A stretch of 64,000 nt of DNA from Fimbriimonas ginsengisoli Gsoil 348 (lineage in GTDB: Bacteria; Armatimonadota; Fimbriimonadia; Fimbriimonadales; Fimbriimonadaceae): contig CAMCVK010000013.1 of the NCBI GenBank assembly GCA_945881865.1, positions 1 through 64,000 on the forward strand. The letters run 5' to 3'. The notes under the pieces are model-generated. The model made no database searches. It saw only the letters and a program-made list of their open reading frames with translations, and was not told the DNA's origin. How positions within the stretch are numbered: position 1 is the stretch's first letter; every line of letters begins with the position of its first letter. This document shows positions 33,852 to 46,096 of the stretch, one piece after another. The position numbers and the translations under genes are program-made.

Positions 33852-35258
33852 ATGGAAGCAAATCACGATTTCGGACTCATTGGCCTCGGCACCATGGGCA
33901 AAGCCCTGCTGCTGAACATGCTGGATAACGGCAACCAGGTCGTCGGCTACAACCGAACGCCCAGCAAGGCCCAGGCCATCGAAGCCGAGACCGAGGGTCG
34001 GCTGAAGGTCTACAGCGACATGGAGGCCTTCGTCAAGAGCATTCGCCGCCCGCGCGCGATCATGCTTTTGGTGACCGCCGGTGCCGCGACCGACGAAGTA
34101 ATCGAAGGCATGTTGCCGTTCTTAGAGCCGGATGATTTCATCATCGACGGCGGAAACGCCCATTATCGAGATACTGATCGCCGCCTAAAGGACCTCACGG
34201 CGAAGGGCTTCGGCTTCATGGGGATGGGAGTCAGCGGCGGGGAAGAGGGCGCGCGGCGCGGCCCCAGCATGATGCCCGGCGGAACCCCGGCGCAGTACGA
34301 CCGCGTTGGCAAGGTGCTAGAGAGCGTTGCGGCTCGATTTGACGGTGCTCCGTGCGTTGCGTTGATGGGCCACGGAAGCGCGGGCCACTACGTGAAGATG
34401 GTCCACAACGGCATCGAGTACGCGATCATGCAGGCGATTGCCGAGGTCTACGACGTACTGCATCGCGGCGCGGACCACGGCGTTCCGGAGATTGCCGACC
34501 TGTTCGGCAAGTGGAACGAGGGCGAACTAGCCAGCTTCCTCACGGAGATCACGCACGTTGTTTTGCAAAAGCGCGATGACCTGGCCGACGGCTGGCTGGT
34601 CGACGCCATCTCGGACAAAGCAAAAGCGAAGGGCACCGGAAAGTGGACCAGTCAGGACGCTTTCGATCTCGGCATTCCGGTTCCGGCCATCGACGCGGCG
34701 GTTTCGGCCCGGCAGCTTTCCGGCTACAAGGCGCTTCGCGGCGAGGTTTCGGCGGTGCAGGGCGGCGTAACCGGAGTCGTCTCGTTGAACCCGGATGTCG
34801 TTCGAGACGCCCTTTTGGCCACGATGTTGCTGGCCTATGCCCAGGGGCTCACGCTCATCCGTACGGCTTCGCTGGACTACGGCTACGAAACGAACCTGGA
34901 GACGGTCGCCAAGGTCTGGCGCGCTGGATGCATCATCCGTAGCGTCCAGCTCGAGCCGATTCGCGCGGCGTTCGCGGCCAATCCGGACCTCGAGAGTCTG
35001 CTACTCGACGCGGCGTTCGGCGAGAAGGTGCGGGGTCTCATCCCATCCCTCCGAAGCACGGTCGAAGCGGCGGTTGCGGCGGGAATCCCAGCGCCGGTGC
35101 TTTCGGCGAGCCTGGCCTACTACGACGGATTCCGATCCGTGCGGCTTCCGGCAAATGTGATCCAAGCGCAGCGCGACTTCTTCGGCGCACACACCTACGA
35201 GCGGCTGGACCGCGAAGGTTCGTTCCACGCGCACTGGTCCGACTCCAGCGGGCAATAA
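33852..35258 (+). CDS. gnd: 6-phosphogluconate dehydrogenase (decarboxylating)
   Basis: The enzyme oxidises 6-phosphogluconate to ribulose 5-phosphate and CO2, yielding NADPH. The 468 aa protein has the Rossmann motif FGLIGLGTMGKALLLNM with NRTPSKA, DGGNAHYRDTDRR, the substrate motif GVSGGEEGARRGPSMMPGG, catalytic-lysine region HGSAGHYVKMVHNGIEYA, and the C-terminal PANVIQAQRDFFGAHTYERLD. TAAACT lies 11 bases upstream, built on the pgi stop codon, so an internal promoter is possible. It precedes zwf by 3 bp. Confidence 0.95.
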   Translation: MEANHDFGLIGLGTMGKALLLNMLDNGNQVVGYNRTPSKAQAIEAETEGRLKVYSDMEAFVKSIRRPRAIMLLVTAGAATDEVIEGMLPFLEPDDFIIDGGNAHYRDTDRRLKDLTAKGFGFMGMGVSGGEEGARRGPSMMPGGTPAQYDRVGKVLESVAARFDGAPCVALMGHGSAGHYVKMVHNGIEYAIMQAIAEVYDVLHRGADHGVPEIADLFGKWNEGELASFLTEITHVVLQKRDDLADGWLVDAISDKAKAKGTGKWTSQDAFDLGIPVPAIDAAVSARQLSGYKALRGEVSAVQGGVTGVVSLNPDVVRDALLATMLLAYAQGLTLIRTASLDYGYETNLETVAKVWRAGCIIRSVQLEPIRAAFAANPDLESLLLDAAFGEKVRGLIPSLRSTVEAAVAAGIPAPVLSASLAYYDGFRSVRLPANVIQAQRDFFGAHTYERLDREGSFHAHWSDSSGQ

Positions 35259-35261
35259 ACC

Positions 35262-36782
35262 ATGCCGAATCATCCAGAACTGCCGGCCATCGTCACGATT
35301 TTTGGCGCGACGGGCGACCTCACCAAGCGAAAGCTGGTGCCCGCCCTGTTCAATCTTTTCCTGGATCGCGAGCTACCCAAGAAGTTCACCCTACTTGCGG
35401 TGGGGCGGCGCGGCGACCAGGCTTCGTTCATCGAGGCGATGGAGGAAGGGCTTGCCAAGTTCAGCCGACGCGGCACCGCCGACCCCAAGAAGTGGGCTGA
35501 GTTTGCCGCGCGAATTCGCTACGTTGCATTGCCGTTTGAGGACCCGAACCTCTACACCGAGATCGCGGGCGTGATCGCCGAAAGCGAAGAAGAGTTTGGC
35601 GAGCCCGCCACGCGCGTTTTCTACCTCTCGGTTCCGCCAGAGATTTTTGCGACGGTCTCTGACGGCCTCGGCGTCGCCGGGTTGTCAGGCAATCGCGAGC
35701 GTGACCGCATCGTCATCGAAAAGCCGTTCGGGCGCGACCTTGAGTCGGCCGAACAGCTGAACAACCGGCTGCTGAACCATTTCGAGGAGCCGCAAATCTA
35801 CCGGATCGACCACTATTTGGGCAAAGAAACGGTCCAAAACATCTTGGCACTGCGCTTTGGAAATACGCTGTACGAGCCGATTTGGAACCGACGGTACGTG
35901 GAAAACGTGCAGATTACGGTGGCCGAGGAAGTCGGCGTCGAGAAGCGCGGCGGCTACTACGAGACGTCCGGCGCGCTGCGTGACATGGTTCAAAACCACT
36001 TGTTGCAGTTGATGTGCCTGGTGGCGATGGAGCCGCTTGTCAGCTTTGAGGCGGACGAGGTTCGCAACAAAAAGGTCGACGTTCTAAAGGCGATCCGGCC
36101 GATTGACATCAAGAACCGCCATGCATTTTCGGTCCGCGGCCAATACGGCCCGGGCTACTTCCAGGGCCAAGCGGTGCCTGGCTATCGGCAAGAAACCGGA
36201 GTCGACCTGTACAGCAGCACCGAGACGTATGTCGCGCTGAAGCTCTACGTGGACAACTGGCGATGGCAGCGCGTGCCGTTCTACCTTCGCACGGGTAAGC
36301 GCATGCCGCGCAAGCTGTCGCAGGTCGTCATCAACTTCACGCCTGTGCCGCACCAGATGTTCCCCAGCAGCGTGGACGACATCGAGGCGAACCGGATGAT
36401 CATCAACATCCAGCCGGAGGAAGGCATTTCGGTGCGCTTCGCGGCAAAAGAGCCGGGCAGCGGCATGCGCCTTCGCACGGTGTCGATGGACTTCAACTAC
36501 GAGGAAGCGTTCCACGCCGAGAGCCGTGAAGCCTACGAGACGCTCTTGCAGGAAGTTATCGAAGGGAACACAACTCTGTTCATGCGCGCCGACCAAGAGC
36601 ACCTGGCCTGGGAGCTGTTGCAGCCGCTTATCAACGCCTACGAGGAGCATCCGGCTTCGAGCTTCCCAAACTATGTTGCGGGAACATGGGGACCGGAGTC
36701 GGCCGACATCATGCTGGCGCGCGACGGACACAGTTGGTACAACCCCAATTCTGGGCCCGCCCCGAGGAAGGAACACGCATGA
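35262..36782 (+). CDS. zwf: Glucose-6-phosphate 1-dehydrogenase
   Basis: The enzyme catalyses the first step of the oxidative pentose phosphate pathway. The 506 aa protein has the nucleotide motif [29 protein letters not shown] and the active-site [21 protein letters not shown]. The C-terminus is complete and its TGA overlaps the pgl ATG (ATGA), so translation of the two is coupled. Confidence 0.96.
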   Translation: MPNHPELPAIVTIFGATGDLTKRKLVPALFNLFLDRELPKKFTLLAVGRRGDQASFIEAMEEGLAKFSRRGTADPKKWAEFAARIRYVALPFEDPNLYTEIAGVIAESEEEFGEPATRVFYLSVPPEIFATVSDGLGVAGLSGNRERDRIVIEKPFGRDLESAEQLNNRLLNHFEEPQIYRIDHYLGKETVQNILALRFGNTLYEPIWNRRYVENVQITVAEEVGVEKRGGYYETSGALRDMVQNHLLQLMCLVAMEPLVSFEADEVRNKKVDVLKAIRPIDIKNRHAFSVRGQYGPGYFQGQAVPGYRQETGVDLYSSTETYVALKLYVDNWRWQRVPFYLRTGKRMPRKLSQVVINFTPVPHQMFPSSVDDIEANRMIINIQPEEGISVRFAAKEPGSGMRLRTVSMDFNYEEAFHAESREAYETLLQEVIEGNTTLFMRADQEHLAWELLQPLINAYEEHPASSFPNYVAGTWGPESADIMLARDGHSWYNPNSGPAPRKEHA

Positions 36783-37492
36783 TTCAGGTGTTTGAAAGTC
36801 CGGAGGATTTGGCCTCGGCGGCGGCCGACGAATTCATCGAGATCGCGACCCAGTACATCCAAGAGAACGGCGTTTTCACGGTCGGGCTTAGCGGCGGATC
36901 GACGCCGAAACGGATGTACGAGATTCTCGCGGATGAGTACCTGGATGCGCTCGATTGGTCTCGCGTGAAGTTCTTCTTTGGCGACGAGCGATACGTTCCG
37001 GCGCAGGACCCGAACAGCAACGAAGGCATGGCGCGCCGCACCCTGCTGGACAAAATTCCGGAATCGCAACGGAACGTTTTTGGTATGCACTTGCCCGGCG
37101 AGGGTCCGCTGGATGCGGCGATAGCCTATGAGGCGTTGTTAGAACGCCATTTAGGTCGCGTGCGTCCCTCGCTGAATCTTCTTTTTCTTGGCCTCGGGGC
37201 CGATGGCCATACGCTTTCTCTGTTTCCCGGTGAGCTCTCCGTGCACCGAACCGACCGGCTGGTGATTCCGGCGAAGGCACCGGTTGGGGTCACCGACCGC
37301 ATATCGCTCACGGTTCCGTTTGCGCTGCAGTCCAGCGTCATCCGGTTCCTAGTCGCGGGTCAGGAGAAAACTGCCGCTCTGGCGGAATGCCTCTACGGCA
37401 CCTATGACCTGGACGTCACGCCCTCGCAGGCGTTTGGCCAGTCCGACCACCCGAACCTGGAAATCTGGACGGACATCGACCTTCCGGAGTAG
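36779..37492 (+). CDS. pgl: 6-phosphogluconolactonase
   Basis: The enzyme hydrolyses 6-phosphogluconolactone, between Zwf and Gnd. The 237 aa protein has [46 protein letters not shown] and [18 protein letters not shown], all standard for DevB/Pgl. I use the ATG overlapping the zwf stop; an in-frame ATG inside zwf is not used by homologues. It ends the cluster and faces the cytochrome P460 gene. Confidence 0.94.
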   Translation: MIQVFESPEDLASAAADEFIEIATQYIQENGVFTVGLSGGSTPKRMYEILADEYLDALDWSRVKFFFGDERYVPAQDPNSNEGMARRTLLDKIPESQRNVFGMHLPGEGPLDAAIAYEALLERHLGRVRPSLNLLFLGLGADGHTLSLFPGELSVHRTDRLVIPAKAPVGVTDRISLTVPFALQSSVIRFLVAGQEKTAALAECLYGTYDLDVTPSQAFGQSDHPNLEIWTDIDLPE

Positions 37493-37501
37493 GAAGCAAG
37501 C

Positions 37502-38005
37502 TCACCGAATGTGGACTTGGGGGTGGGATTTGCTGGCGATGCTAAACACGTAGCCTTCTTTCGCCACCGTTTGGTGGCAGCCGACGCAAGACTCCATCTT
37601 GCCGCGCTCGATGAATCGCTTTTTTGCTAGGTTCACGACAAAGAACTCCCAGTCGCCGACGGCGGGCGCAAAGCCTTTTTCTCGTTTCACCATGCCGGTG
37701 AACAGCGCCGACTTTCCGCCGGTTTGCCGGTCGAACTTTTCCTTGATCAGCACCGAGCCAGCGGGAAAGGCTCGTTTGCCGGGCAGCGAGAGAGCCGCCT
37801 TTGCGATCGGGTTGGATTTCGTCATCACCCACGCACCGCCGTGAGGCGGTTCGTTGCCGCTCATCTTCACCGTTCGGCAGAGCAGGGCGATGTCATCTCG
37901 CAGGCGATGCCGCCGGGTCCAGGCGGGAATCAGCGCATCCGGATTTTTGATCTCGGCCGGAAGTGGTTGCACTTGCGTGAGAACCAACCCGAGAAGCAGC
38001 GTCAT
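37502..38005 (-). CDS. Cytochrome P460-family c-type haem protein
   Basis: The protein (167 aa) has a signal segment (TLLLGLVLTQVQPLPA), then the P460 fold with WVMTKSNPIAKAALSL, GSVLIKEKFDR and WEFFVVNLAKKRFIERGKMESCVGCHQTVAKEGYVF. The CVGCH motif attaches haem c, so it depends on a cytochrome c maturation system such as the ccm genes in this window. Some P460 proteins oxidise hydroxylamine; most homologues with this short layout are uncharacterised. The ATG lies 5 bases after the stop of the FAD oxidoreductase gene. Confidence 0.85.
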   Translation of the reverse strand: MTLLLGLVLTQVQPLPAEIKNPDALIPAWTRRHRLRDDIALLCRTVKMSGNEPPHGGAWVMTKSNPIAKAALSLPGKRAFPAGSVLIKEKFDRQTGGKSALFTGMVKREKGFAPAVGDWEFFVVNLAKKRFIERGKMESCVGCHQTVAKEGYVFSIASKSHPQVHIR

Positions 38006-38010
38006 AGTTT

Positions 38011-39543
38011 CTAGCCCTGTAACGAAATTTGCGGCCAGGAGACCTGGATGCCCGCCGCTGCGATCTCGGCCCGGAAGCGTCGCAGCAGCTTCTTCTCCGC
38101 CGCGACGTCCGCCGGTTGGACTCCGTTCAGAGCGCAGAACGAAGCAAGGTGCCCCGCCGCCTCGCCGATGTTCCACTCCACCGGGTGGAGCCGGTAGCAC
38201 CCATTGGTGATGTGCGTGGTGCCGATGTTTTTCGCCGCCGCGATCAGATTTTTCGTTTCCACCGGGATCAAGGCGCGAAGCGGGATCTCGAACGGGAGGG
38301 AAGCGACATCGAGATAGTTGCGTCCACCGGTGCTTGGATGAAGGTCGATTCGGTAGGAACCGACGCCGACGCTGTCTTCGTAGTGCGTGCCTCGGTCGCG
38401 ATTCGGGTTATCCGCCGCCGAAACATCCCGGCTTGTGATCGTCGTGAGGGCCTTGATTCGGCGGGATTCTCGGATGTAAGGCCGCGAGGCGAAGCCGTCC
38501 GGAGTGCCGGTCGCCTCCGGGGCGAGTCGAAGTTCGGGGTATCCGAGGTGGTCGGTATCGTGGCGCGGCGCTTCGGTCTGGAGCCAAAACATCAAAGACT
38601 TCGAGAGTTCCTTGGAGGCTTCGGCGGCACCGGGTTCGAGCGCCGTACTCAGGAAGTAGTCGTTCATCGGCCAGTTCACCGCCGTGGTGTCCAGCGCGCC
38701 GGTTTCGACATCCTTGCTAATGATTTTGCGGTAGCCAAAAAGTCCCATTGATGCGCCGAGCAACGGGAGGTAGCGCGGCAGCAACGTAATCGGGTGGACG
38801 TCGGTGAAGCCTAGCAAGTTTCCGGGCCAGAAGTCGGGCCGATAGTTGCGCCAAAACTCGTAGCCTTCGGGTTGGACGATCGGCTGAGTGTGGCCGGGGT
38901 CCCAGGCGGCGGCAAAAACCCAGGTGATTGCCTGCCAGTCGTTCGGGTCCGCCTCCAGCGGCGCAAGCGGTTCGCCGGTCTCCGCTTGGCTCTCGAATCC
39001 GGTGACGAAGGCCGTTTCGGTGAGCGGGAGTAGGTCGCCCAACTCGGTGGCGTCGAGAAAAACCTTCGCCTCGATCCGCACATGGACCCCATCCGGATTT
39101 TGCAGGGTTACAGAGTGAACGCTTCCTTGGCGCGCTTCGGCGGAGACGGGAGCATGGTTGACCAGAACCCGAACTGCGTCACCGGAAACGTACGGGGCGA
39201 TCATATCGCTGAGGACGGCACGCGCCAGGGTCGGCGGGTGGCATAGGTTAGAGACCCAACCGGAACCGGGGTTGAAGTGCGGGTTGTCCGGCGTGAAACT
39301 CCGGCTCGAAAGGTAGTAGCGACGAACCCGTCGGCGAAACTCCGTATAGCGGTCGGTTCGGCCGAAGCTTTCGATCCACGGGTGCTCGTCCGGCGGCACG
39401 GCCTGCGAGGTCAGCTGACCACCCAATTCGGGCGACTCGTCGGAGACGATGACTTTCAGGCCCGACTCAGCAGCGGCCAGCGCGGCCGCAAATCCGCCCA
39501 CGCCTCCTCCGATAATGGCTATATCCGCCGATAGGGTCTGCAT
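38011..39543 (-). CDS. FAD-dependent oxidoreductase (FAD_oxidored family)
   Basis: The 510 aa protein has the dinucleotide-binding motif ADIAIIGGGVGGFAAALAAAESGLKVIVSDESPELGGQ and the FLDATELGDLLPL region typical of the FAD_oxidored family often found in carbohydrate gene sets of Planctomycetes and Verrucomicrobia, with a C-terminal GTTHITNGCYRLHPVEWNIGEAAGHLA FAD-closing segment. Substrate unknown. TAGAGT ends exactly 6 bases before the ATG. It sits between argH and the cytochrome P460 gene on the same strand; with the latter it might form a redox pair. Confidence 0.85.
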   Translation of the reverse strand: MQTLSADIAIIGGGVGGFAAALAAAESGLKVIVSDESPELGGQLTSQAVPPDEHPWIESFGRTDRYTEFRRRVRRYYLSSRSFTPDNPHFNPGSGWVSNLCHPPTLARAVLSDMIAPYVSGDAVRVLVNHAPVSAEARQGSVHSVTLQNPDGVHVRIEAKVFLDATELGDLLPLTETAFVTGFESQAETGEPLAPLEADPNDWQAITWVFAAAWDPGHTQPIVQPEGYEFWRNYRPDFWPGNLLGFTDVHPITLLPRYLPLLGASMGLFGYRKIISKDVETGALDTTAVNWPMNDYFLSTALEPGAAEASKELSKSLMFWLQTEAPRHDTDHLGYPELRLAPEATGTPDGFASRPYIRESRRIKALTTITSRDVSAADNPNRDRGTHYEDSVGVGSYRIDLHPSTGGRNYLDVASLPFEIPLRALIPVETKNLIAAAKNIGTTHITNGCYRLHPVEWNIGEAAGHLASFCALNGVQPADVAAEKKLLRRFRAEIAAAGIQVSWPQISLQG

Positions 39544-39549
39544 TCTGTT

Positions 39550-39555
39550 ACTCTA
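39550..39555 (-). promoter_or_regulatory. Predicted -10 hexamer TAGAGT, leaderless geometry
   Basis: The minus-strand TAGAGT ends 6 bases before the ATG at 39543, in the short gap after argH. Confidence 0.55.
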
Positions 39556-39558
39556 CGC

Positions 39559-40947
39559 CTAGGCAATACGCGGGAATCCACGCTCGGCGAAAAGGAGGTT
39601 GGCGTGGCTCAATTGGGCCGCCATTGCGTTTGGACCAGGTCCACCTAACGACTCGCGCCGCGCCACCGAACCGGCCGCCGAAAGCACGCCAAGCGCCGCC
39701 GCCGGAACATCCGGCTCGATCTCGGCCAGGGTCTCGGGCGTCAGCTCTTCCAGGACGATTCCGCGATCGAGGCAATGCCGAACGAGCCGACCGACGATTT
39801 CGTGCGCCTGGCGGAACGGCAGGCCGGTCGTCGCGAGATAGTCGGCCAGATCCGTAGCGGTGCTGAAGTCGCCGTAGGTCGATTCGGCCATGCGTTGCGT
39901 CTGCCAATCCGCAGTTTCCAGCATCAAATAGACCAGCTGAATGGAATCGCGGCACTTGCGGAGCGAGTCAAAGAGCGGCGGTTTATCCTCCTGGGTGTCT
40001 CGGTTGTAGCCCAGCGGGAGCGCCTTCATCGTTCCGGCAAGGGTGGTCCAGTTGGCGATGGCGCGAGCGGTCCGGCCGCGAATCAGCTCGGCCATATCCG
40101 GGTTTCGCTTCTGCGGCATGATGCTGGAGCCGGTGGTCACGGTGTCGCTGAGCTTGACGAAGCCGAACTCTTTGCCCGACCACAGGATGAGCTCCTGCGA
40201 GATGCGCGAAAGGTCGATCATGATGAGCGCGCAAAGGTGCAGCGCGTCCATGATGTAGCTCCGGTCGCTTGTGGCATCGAGGGCGTTCGGAATCGGCGCG
40301 ATGAAGCCGAGCTCATGGGCGGTGGCTTCGCGGTCGATGGGAAATGACGTTCCGGCTAGAGCGGCGGCTCCCAGCGGCGAATAATTCGTCACGGTGACGA
40401 TGCGCTCGCTGCGGGTGCCGTGCCGCTGAAACGCCCAGAAATAGGCGAGCAAATGGAAGCCGAGCGTGACCGGCTGGGCTCGCTGCTGGTGGGTGTATCC
40501 GGGCATCAAAGTGCCGCTTTCTCGGCTCGAAATCTCCAAGAAAAGCCCCTGAAGCTTTTTGATCTCGTCTTGCAGCGCCAGCAGTTCGTTAACGGTGAAC
40601 ATACGGGTGTCGGTAGCGATCTGGTCGTTGCGGCTGCGAGCGGTGTGCAGCTTGCCGGCGACCTCGCCGACGAGCTCGTGGAGCCGGACTTCGATGGCGG
40701 TGTGAATATCCTCGACGTCGAACTTCAGGTAGGACGGACCTTCTTCGTGGATTCGCTCTAGACCGTCGATCAGGGCTTTGGCTTCTTCGGGAGAGATGAT
40801 TCCTTGCTCGCCGAGCATGCGGGCGTGGGCGACCGAGCCGATGATGTCTTCTTGCCAGAAGTTCAAATCGGTTTGAATCGACTGGCCGAACCGGTCGACC
40901 AGCTCCGCCGTTGTCTCGTTAAACGCCCCGCCCCACAGCTTTCGCAT
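39559..40947 (-). CDS. argH: Argininosuccinate lyase
   Basis: The enzyme is the last step of arginine synthesis. The 462 aa protein opens KLWGGAF, has ELVGEVAGKLHTARSRNDQIATD, MPGYTHQQRAQPVTLGFHLL and the fumarase-family signature GSSIMPQKRNPD, and is of standard length. TAAGAT lies 8 bases before the ATG (40956-40961). No other arginine gene is close. The gene is divergent from the vWA protein gene. Confidence 0.95.
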   Translation of the reverse strand: MRKLWGGAFNETTAELVDRFGQSIQTDLNFWQEDIIGSVAHARMLGEQGIISPEEAKALIDGLERIHEEGPSYLKFDVEDIHTAIEVRLHELVGEVAGKLHTARSRNDQIATDTRMFTVNELLALQDEIKKLQGLFLEISSRESGTLMPGYTHQQRAQPVTLGFHLLAYFWAFQRHGTRSERIVTVTNYSPLGAAALAGTSFPIDREATAHELGFIAPIPNALDATSDRSYIMDALHLCALIMIDLSRISQELILWSGKEFGFVKLSDTVTTGSSIMPQKRNPDMAELIRGRTARAIANWTTLAGTMKALPLGYNRDTQEDKPPLFDSLRKCRDSIQLVYLMLETADWQTQRMAESTYGDFSTATDLADYLATTGLPFRQAHEIVGRLVRHCLDRGIVLEELTPETLAEIEPDVPAAALGVLSAAGSVARRESLGGPGPNAMAAQLSHANLLFAERGFPRIA

Positions 40948-41066
40948 AGTTTCCTATCTTACTTAGCAGGTTAGGCGGGCTACGGCGCCGGGCGGCGTTT
41001 TGCCGTCAACAACGCAAAATCGTGACGCCGCTGCAACCGGTGGCCATCACCCCGCGTACAAAGTTC

Positions 41067-41741
41067 ATGCCCCAAAATCCTACTTCTGCGCCAAAGTCTC
41101 AGCACATTCTGTTTATCCTGGACCGGAGTGGAAGCATGTCCGATCAGGCCGACGATGTGATCGGTGGATTTAACACCTATATTGGCGAAATGCAGGCCGA
41201 GGCGCGGAACGACGGGCTTTCGACGGTGGTGTCGCTGGTGACGTTTGCCAACGACCACCGGATCGTTTTCGCGGGCAAAGCGGTCGCGGACGTGGCGCCA
41301 CTGACCCGTGAGGACTACCGGGCGGTGGGGTCAACGGCGTTGCTCGACACGGTCTATGCGTCTGTAACGCAATACCGAGATCACATCGGGCAGGGCGTTT
41401 TTGGCGGCGCACAGGCGCAGGAGGACTCTCCCTCGGTGCTGGTCATTATCTTCACCGACGGTCACGAGAACGCCTCGACCCGAGCCACCGCCGCACAGGT
41501 TCGGGAGGTCATCGATGCTTGTGAGCGACTTGGGAACTGGACTTTCAGCTACGTTGGCGCGCACGCGGGAGTCTGGGCGCAAGCGGAAGGCATCGCGATG
41601 AAGAAGGGAAATACGCTGGACGCAACCGGCCTCGACTTTCACGAGACGACCGATCGGCTCGTGGCGAGTTCGAAAAAGCACCGAACGAATTACCGAGATC
41701 TCAACCAGAAAGCCACCCAGGACGTTTTCGAAGAAGCGTAG
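41067..41741 (+). CDS. von Willebrand factor A domain protein
   Basis: A 224 aa single vWA domain with a complete metal-ion-dependent adhesion site: DRSGS (MIDAS DxSxS, about residue 19-23), the Thr in GSTALLD and the Asp in IFTDGHENAS. No signal peptide or membrane segment is seen, so it is likely cytoplasmic, like TerY-type vWA proteins. The C-terminus (SSKKHRTNYRDLNQ) is charged. I start at the second in-frame ATG (41067), nearest the domain. Function unknown. Confidence 0.85.
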   Translation: MPQNPTSAPKSQHILFILDRSGSMSDQADDVIGGFNTYIGEMQAEARNDGLSTVVSLVTFANDHRIVFAGKAVADVAPLTREDYRAVGSTALLDTVYASVTQYRDHIGQGVFGGAQAQEDSPSVLVIIFTDGHENASTRATAAQVREVIDACERLGNWTFSYVGAHAGVWAQAEGIAMKKGNTLDATGLDFHETTDRLVASSKKHRTNYRDLNQKATQDVFEEA

Positions 41742-41752
41742 TTCTCTTTTTT

Positions 41753-41860
41753 GGAGTGCGGTGGCGGTGCTGCCGCTTTAAAGCATCGTAAGAGCGCTTA
41801 AAGTGGCGGGCAAGCGGAGCTTGCCTTAGAAAAGCGGCGGCAGAGCCGCCGCACTCCGAA
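41753..41860. repeat. Inverted pair of REP-like palindromes
   Basis: GGAGTGCGGTGGCGGTGCTG at 41753 and its imperfect inverse ending CCGCCGCACTCC at about 41858 face each other across about 45 bp, which itself contains a GCAAGCGGAGCTTGC hairpin. This is the layout of a BIME-like element. It lies between a stop codon and tRNA-Arg and may also act as terminator for both strands. Confidence 0.7.
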
Positions 41861-41876
41861 AATGGGCACAAAAAAT

Positions 41877-41952
41877 TGGCGCCCCCGACAGGAATCGAAC
41901 CTGCGACAAACCGCTTAGAAGGCGGTTGCTCTATCCACTGAGCTACGGGGGC
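41877..41952 (-). tRNA. tRNA-Arg (anticodon TCT)
   Basis: The minus strand gives acceptor GCCCCCG/CGGGGGC, D stem GCTC/GAGC, anticodon stem ACCGC/GCGGT with loop CTTCTAA (anticodon TCT), T arm GCAGG TTCGATT CCTGT and an encoded CCA (41877-41879). Discriminator base is G. Confidence 0.95.
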
Positions 41953-41993
41953 CACGGAGTACCTGGGCGTCTTGCCCGTCGGGTGACTTTTCC

Positions 41994-42002
41994 AAGATAC
42001 CA
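41994..42002 (-). promoter_or_regulatory. TGGTATCTT upstream of tRNA-Arg
   Basis: The same 9-mer TGGTATCTT precedes tRNA-Leu (51161-51169). It reads as an extended -10 (TGn then TATCTT). Here it lies about 41 bases before the tRNA, leaving room for a 5' leader. Confidence 0.4.
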
Positions 42003-42067
42003 GCGCGACTGCCGACAACTTTATCGGCACTTTCGAAGAACTTATGCAACTCCTACGCGAAATCGCG

Positions 42068-42073
42068 GATAAT
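42068..42073 (+). promoter_or_regulatory. Predicted -10 hexamer GATAAT for the hybrid kinase gene
   Basis: GATAAT ends 5 bases before GTG 42079; a second GTG at 42085 would be 11 bases away. Confidence 0.5.
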
Positions 42074-42078
42074 CAAAT

Positions 42079-44696
<2,618 letters not shown>

Positions 44697-44700
<4 letters not shown>

Positions 44701-45281
44701 CTTCGGCGAGATTGGCGATTCAAAGCGTTAAGGCTCACGTCGAGCACGGGGAATTCGTGCCAGTTCGGCCCGTCAAAGTGCCACCATTCGGTTCGAATGA
44801 CGCCAAAGCCGGCCGACGCCATGATCTCCCGCAACAGGGCACGGTTGCCCAAAACTTCGGCGGGAAAATTGGCATAGGCGGTGTGCGATTGCTCGGAAAA
44901 GTCGTCGAACTCCGTGCCCATGTCGAGATTACGCCCGCGCGAATCCATCAGAGTGAGGTCGATGGCGCATCCGCGATTGTGGCGGGAGCCTGTTTTTGGA
45001 TTGGCGACGTATCTCGGATCGCCGATGCGATTCCACATCTGTCGGGTCACGGCAAGCGGTCGGTAGGCATCGTAGATTCGGAACCGCAGCCCGTACCGAC
45101 GGATGACTTTCTCGGTCTTCGCGAGCGCGTCGGCGGCAGATTGCTCCAGAAAGCAGGCGTCGCACGGATAGAGCCTACGACCCATAAAGTTGTGCGGCCC
45201 GGCGTAGCGGATGTCGAACTCGGCGTGCCGAAGGACCGTTCGGAGATCGACGAGATAGCTCGGCACGTCGCCGCGGGCCAT
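44697..45281 (-). CDS. D-alanyl-D-alanine dipeptidase (VanX/DdpX family)
   Basis: This M15-type zinc peptidase (194 aa) cleaves D-Ala-D-Ala, used for peptidoglycan turnover or, with partners, vancomycin resistance. Zinc and catalytic residues are visible in [16 protein letters not shown] (SxHxxGxAxD) and EWWHFDGP, with [16 protein letters not shown] typical of the family. No VanA/VanH homologue is present, so recycling is the likelier role. The start ATG overlaps the stop of the metallophosphoesterase by one base, chosen because the family N-terminus follows directly. Confidence 0.88.
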
Positions 45282-46096
45282 CACGAGGCTTCCGCCGGAT
45301 ACAAAGTGAGCAGGCTCACCTCGGGTCGGCAGTTCAATCGGCTGGGGAAAAACGTCGTGCCAACGCCGCGCGTCACGTAGAGCGGGGTCGGGGCGTGGGG
45401 ATAGAAACCGCGCGGGTACTTGCGACCCATTTCGCTGTATTTCGGCGTGAATCCGCCCGGCAGGATGAATTGGCCGCCGTGTGAATGCCCTGAGAGCATG
45501 AGGTCGCATCCTTCGGGGAGGTAGTCCACCGCGTCTGGCTCGTGCCAAAGCGCAATTGCCGGACCGGGTTGAAGGTTGCTCATCGTTTGGCGGGGCCGGC
45601 CGGCATGGGCCTGGTAGCTGTCAATGCCGACCCACTGGATGCCCTGATGCTCCCAGATTTCGTTCCGGAGCAGACGGATGTTTAGCTCATCGAGGATCAA
45701 TTTCAAGAGCTTGGGGTTGCCGCCGTGGTAATCGTGATTGCCGGGGACAGCCACCGCGCGGCCGCCCATAAGAAGGAGCGGTTCCAAAACGCTGCCCAAT
45801 AGCTCGGGCGTAACCGGCTTCCAACACTCCACAAAGTCGCCGACGAAAACCACGACGTCCGGGTCGGTTTCGAGGGCCATCGCGACCGCCCGCCGACTGA
45901 GCTCCGCCGTCGTCTCATCCTTCACATGCAGGTCGCCGAGGACCGCCATCGTGAATCCGGCAAGGTGCTCGGGCCAGTTTGGCAGATGGATTTTCCGCTT
46001 CTCCAGGACGAGGTTGCCGACCTCGACGAGCGCGCCGTACGTAAGCAAGCCGGTGCCCACGACGCCGGCCCCGAACAGGAGATCGCGCAATTTCAT
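45281..46096 (-). CDS. Membrane-anchored metallophosphoesterase (YkuE-like)
   Basis: An N-terminal membrane segment (LLFGAGVVGTGLLTYGALV) is followed by the calcineurin-like core: VLGDLHVKD, VVFVGDFVE, VAVPGNHDYHGG, ALWHEPD and LSGHSHGGQF, supplying all metal ligands. Related YkuE-type enzymes act on phospholipid or wall precursors; the substrate here is unknown. The ATG overlaps the stop of the upstream gene (ATGA), and the VanX-like gene follows directly, so the three are probably one operon of envelope function. Confidence 0.88.
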   Translation of the reverse strand: MKLRDLLFGAGVVGTGLLTYGALVEVGNLVLEKRKIHLPNWPEHLAGFTMAVLGDLHVKDETTAELSRRAVAMALETDPDVVVFVGDFVECWKPVTPELLGSVLEPLLLMGGRAVAVPGNHDYHGGNPKLLKLILDELNIRLLRNEIWEHQGIQWVGIDSYQAHAGRPRQTMSNLQPGPAIALWHEPDAVDYLPEGCDLMLSGHSHGGQFILPGGFTPKYSEMGRKYPRGFYPHAPTPLYVTRGVGTTFFPSRLNCRPEVSLLTLYPAEAS

